From Centropus unirufus (lineage: Eukaryota; Chordata; Aves; Cuculiformes; Centropidae): 64,000 nucleotides of DNA. Positions within the stretch are counted from its first letter, which is position 1. The number at the start of each line of letters is the position of its first letter. This document shows, piece after piece, positions 60,405 through 64,000 of the stretch. The stretch lies in assembly GCA_013397695.1 (NCBI GenBank), contig VYZI01000103.1, forward strand, positions 1,526,197 to 1,590,196, in the 5' to 3' direction. The notes under the pieces were generated by a model. It saw nothing but the letters and a program-made list of their open reading frames with translations. It did no database searches and was not told the origin of the DNA. Made by a program: the position numbers and the translations under genes.

Positions 60405-63400
60405 TTTGCTTTTTGCCTTCAGTGTGCACTGAGGCAGGGTGTCTTAATTTGGGGATGTGCATTTAGGCAAAGACACACTGCAGTGCTCAGCACCGCAATA
60501 GCCAGGCCCTTATTGAATCTGGCCTCTCTGCAATAAATGTGAGTAATGGTAAAAGAGGCATGAGAGCAGAGTGACTGTACAGGAGGGAGAGCTGCACGTA
60601 ACTCGCTAGAATGAAAAACATATTTGTAAAGGGATAAAATTAGTGCTGGGTACAAGAATGCCATTTAACGAAACAAATGACTACACCTCTTCGCGGTGGC
60701 AGGAATAGTGTGACACATCCCAGATACCAGCAGTCCCCCATCCTACTCTCAGGGATGCCTCAGAATAACTGGCGCAGCTGGCGGAGCACACCAGGCTGGG
60801 GTGAGGAGCTGATCCCAGTGGTGCGGTCTCCCGCGTGCTGAGACCCTCCCCGTGCCACACGCCTCACTGTGTGTGCAGTGAGTGACCGGCTTCGGTTCTG
60901 AATTTCGGGCTTTAAGAGGTGCTGGCAGAGTAGGGCGGGAGGGAGGATATACGTGTGACACATAGGAGAGTGGTCACGCTGAGATGTGTGATTGCTTGTG
61001 AGGTGCTTATGGCAGCAGAGTCACAGAATAAACTTAGTAATAAAAATTGAAGATCTCTTATTGGATGCTCTTTTATGCCCTATTAGTTGAATTTTATTTC
61101 TCTGCTACATTTTTGCTTTCTTTATGTCTCCTTTTGTCTTCTTTGTAGGTCTCTATTTTTTCATATTTACTGTTGCTTTTTTACTTACGCATATCTTTAC
61201 TTCTTTAGCTTTCCTAAATACTTTCCCTGTATCTCCTGTGATCTATCTTACAGTTTGGCCACCTTCCATGTGATGGAGCAATGTAGCAGAGTTGTGTGTT
61301 GACTTAGGCTTGTGTCATCACCCTGCCCGAACCAGATTGCATCTGCACTCTTCTGTAACTGACTACATGCCCGAACTTAGCAGAAGATGCTGTGGAAACG
61401 TGGATCTCTGGGGCCTTGGCAAGGTATCCTCATATACACGTGTGTGCATGTTAATGTGTGGGAAGATTCAAAATGCCTGCCTCTTCCATCAGCTCAGCTG
61501 GCTGACTGGGTGCTCCTCTGGGCTTTGCAGCAGCTTATGGGAAAGGGGAACAGGCCTGAAATGCCCATGGGAAGACTGGGATTAACCCTGAAAAGGGGCA
61601 TATGCCTATTGCCCAGGAATGTGTGATGACTGTAAGCAAGAGAACCAAACCCCCTCACGCGACCTTTGTATAATTCTTCCTCTGCCAGTGAGAGTCCCTC
61701 TCCCTGCCTGTGACTCATCTTATTCTAAATCTAGACTGTAAGCCTCTCAGAGGACTGCCTTTCTCTCTGAACAGAGCAGCATAAAGACTAGCAATGCTGT
61801 TGAATAACTGGTATTATTTTTAACACAAAAAAATTTGAGGAGTGCCTTGCTGTATCTGTGCTTCTCTGTCAAGGGATTTATCATTTTCCCCAGAGAACAC
61901 TGGAGCAGGTTCTGTCCTGACCTGCAACAAGAACATTGTTCAAACAAGAGGTCTCAGGAGCAACACAACTGTGGTACAGTGGGCAGTAAACATAAAAGAT
62001 CGGTAGGCAGAGGTCCATGAATTTTCTGTGGCACCCACATACTTCCCTATTCCTGACCCATTTGTACTTGGCAACATCCTGTTCTAACTGCAGTTTGGCT
62101 GAGATGGACATCCAGTAGGAAGCTGCCTGCTCCCTGCAGCAGGTTTCTCAATACCCATCTCCTTTCCTCCAGCCTCTACATATTCTGTCCAGCTGCCCAG
62201 TCCACTTTTGTTCTGGGCATTTGGTGACCCTGGTGATCATCCTGTTACCTTCCACCCCTCACTTCAGCTCTTGTTTTGTCTTTGACCTGTAGCAGATCTT
62301 ACTAGAGTCCTTTTCTCTTTTCAGATGCTTTTGCCATATCCTGTCTCTATTGCCTATTCCCCTGGAAGACAAAGGAGTGAAAATCAGCGGTGTGTCCTTA
62401 TCCTGCAAACAGTCTGAGAACTGCTTTGACCGCCAAGAGAAGAAAAGAGTGTGATGTTGCCACAGCAAGGGCATCATCTTTCTAATAGTTTACAACTGCC
62501 CTATGATCCCAATGAGGAATGACGCTTGAATCCCCCTCGGATTTCCTCTGTTCTTTTCTCTTACTGTAACAACATTGGGTTTTTTTCCAACACAGAAGCA
62601 TTCGTGCAAAAATGCCAAGATTCTCCATGCAGTTAAAGGAGGTTTTCAAATTAAGGAAAGGCTGGTATGGAACAAAATGAAAATTTAAGTATTCCAACAT
62701 TTCCTTGTAATCAGTGGTGCCATCTTTGACTGGTGTTATGTAGGACACACAAGCCTTGGTGTGGCTTAGAAGAATTTTTCTAGGGTAAAGACTACAAGAG
62801 TTAGCCCTAGCAAATTGCATTATCCTAAACCCGTTGGTCAGTAAACAATAGGTGAGTTCTTTCTTGGGGGACAAAATGGAAAGAAAACTTGGTGAAAGCT
62901 TGATAATCTACGGTGCTGCCTTTCACAATTGAACGATTGACAAACAAACAAAAAAAAAAAGGTGAGCTAAGCCACCATAAATCACCATGAGGTTGGGTGT
63001 CTCCTATAGTGGAACAGAACGAAATCCAGTGACATGCTCCTGCTTGTTAGATCTGATACAACTGCTCTATGACAAGGATTGATTTCTAAAAGTCAACCAT
63101 AAACCTGTAGGGCAGCAATAAGACAGTGACTTGAGAAATTTTTCATTGCAAAGAGCCTGCTAGTTTCATGCCTTTAATCTGTATCACTGCAGACAGTGTA
63201 TTGTTGAATCCAGTGAAGTTTGAATCTCATGATGAATTTAATTATTTTCCACAAACAGATTATGGACAGAAACCTTTGATTTCTATTAACTATGTATCTT
63301 CAGGTTAAAATCTATTTTGTGTGTGTATGTATGTATTTAATAAAAGGAAACGTAACATTTATTTTTATTAAACTAATAAGAAAGATAAACCTGTCAAAGC

Positions 63401-64000
63401 ATGTTTTCATTTAATTTCCCTGGCCTTCTTTCCCTTAGTATAAAGGAAAGATCATTAAGTGCAGTCTCACATATCCCAGGACACACAGTTCATTTCACCA
63501 GGTAGTTGATTTTGTTCCTAAATAAGAATTTTAAGTCTGCTACAGTGTTTGTAACTGCATCCACATGGTATCATAACTGGATTAGGACCTCAAGATGCAA
63601 CATTTAGGGTAAGGCTTATCTGTTGCATTTAGGGTAGCACCTTATACAAGATCTTTCCAAACTCTGAAAAAATATAATCTGTTAGGGAGCTCATGCCTTG
63701 TGAAAGCAGGAAGAGAGTAGGGATCATGGAAGAGGACAAGAAAAGAGAAATTAAATAGAGTTTATAAATCCATTCAGCAGGCTGCAGAAATGGGATCTGT
63801 AGAAGGAAGCTGGATCTGAAGCATGGTAAGGTTTGGCAACAACCTCCTGAAGGCTGCATCCAGCATAAACATGGTATGTGGGAAATAACCCAAAGGAGTG
63901 GGATGAGGGGAATTGGCCAATGGCTGCAGCCTGGCAGCAGTGATTTAGCAGAGGCAAAGAGGGCCTGGAAATCTGAAGGGTCCTGAAAACTGGCTCATGG
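60405..64000. other. Stretch without recognisable gene
   Basis: Mixed composition. The longest frame (62482-62874 minus, 130 codons) lacks any motif. T-rich tract around 61085-61215. No splice-flanked GC-rich segment, repeat family or RNA gene identified. Confidence 0.45.

Noticed and set aside
62482..62874. 130-codon minus frame
   Set aside because: No domain, no splice or promoter context, random composition.
1..64000. CRISPR arrays, tRNA, rRNA and bacterial operon features
   Set aside because: No regularly spaced repeats, no cloverleaf with a GGTTCRA-type B box in context, and composition and repeats are those of a vertebrate.

Overview
This window looks like bird genomic DNA, probably a passerine or other neoavian. 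Two CR1 LINE segments end in the avian CR1 3' signature, which is a hairpin-like tail followed by copies of an ATTCTGTG-type octamer. There is also one 606-bp solo LTR of avian endogenous-retrovirus style. Recognisable repeats are otherwise sparse, as in bird genomes. No ORF shows bacterial organisation, and none encodes a host protein I can recognise. The species call is inference; the bird call is well supported.

Layout. Positions 1-700 hold a CpG-rich promoter with paired NF-Y (CCAAT) boxes and a TATA-like element that point to transcription on the plus strand. A second GC-rich block at 2.3-2.8 kb contains a 56-bp stretch with good splice sites on both sides (2721-2776), which suits a non-coding leader exon. 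From 3 to 48 kb the DNA is AT-rich, with no gene I can defend. It holds a CR1 3' fragment (12.9 kb), a stretch of higher complexity and somewhat higher GC (16-20 kb), a 5'-truncated CR1 with an almost readable reverse-transcriptase frame (26.5-27.8 kb), an isolated CpG/G-run patch (32.8-33.2 kb) followed by two hairpins (34.1-34.2 kb), and a very AT-rich block (35-40 kb). A GC-rich, splice-flanked 68-bp segment lies at 48.24-48.30 kb.

A second true CpG island covers about 50.7-51.76 kb. It is interrupted by a 95-base assembly gap and carries a ZNF143/THAP11-type site, so it is probably the promoter of a plus-strand (possibly bidirectional) gene. Downstream are a very decayed ancient CR1 (about 53.0-53.96 kb) and a splice-flanked 51-bp segment at 55.1 kb that reads like protein in one frame. 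A possible last exon follows at 56.09 kb. A solo LTR with a perfect 5-bp target duplication sits at 59.79-60.40 kb, and the window then runs on as unremarkable sequence.

Interpretation. The window is best read as the 5' end, upstream leader exons or regulatory landscape of one or two genes whose main coding parts lie outside it. I found no operon, CRISPR array, tRNA, rRNA or clear microRNA, and no evidence for a new multi-gene system. The most useful leads are the candidate exons tied to the two CpG islands, a perfect 20-bp palindrome with TGACG half-sites at 16,066, and the apparently recent LTR with its tandem TGACTCA array.
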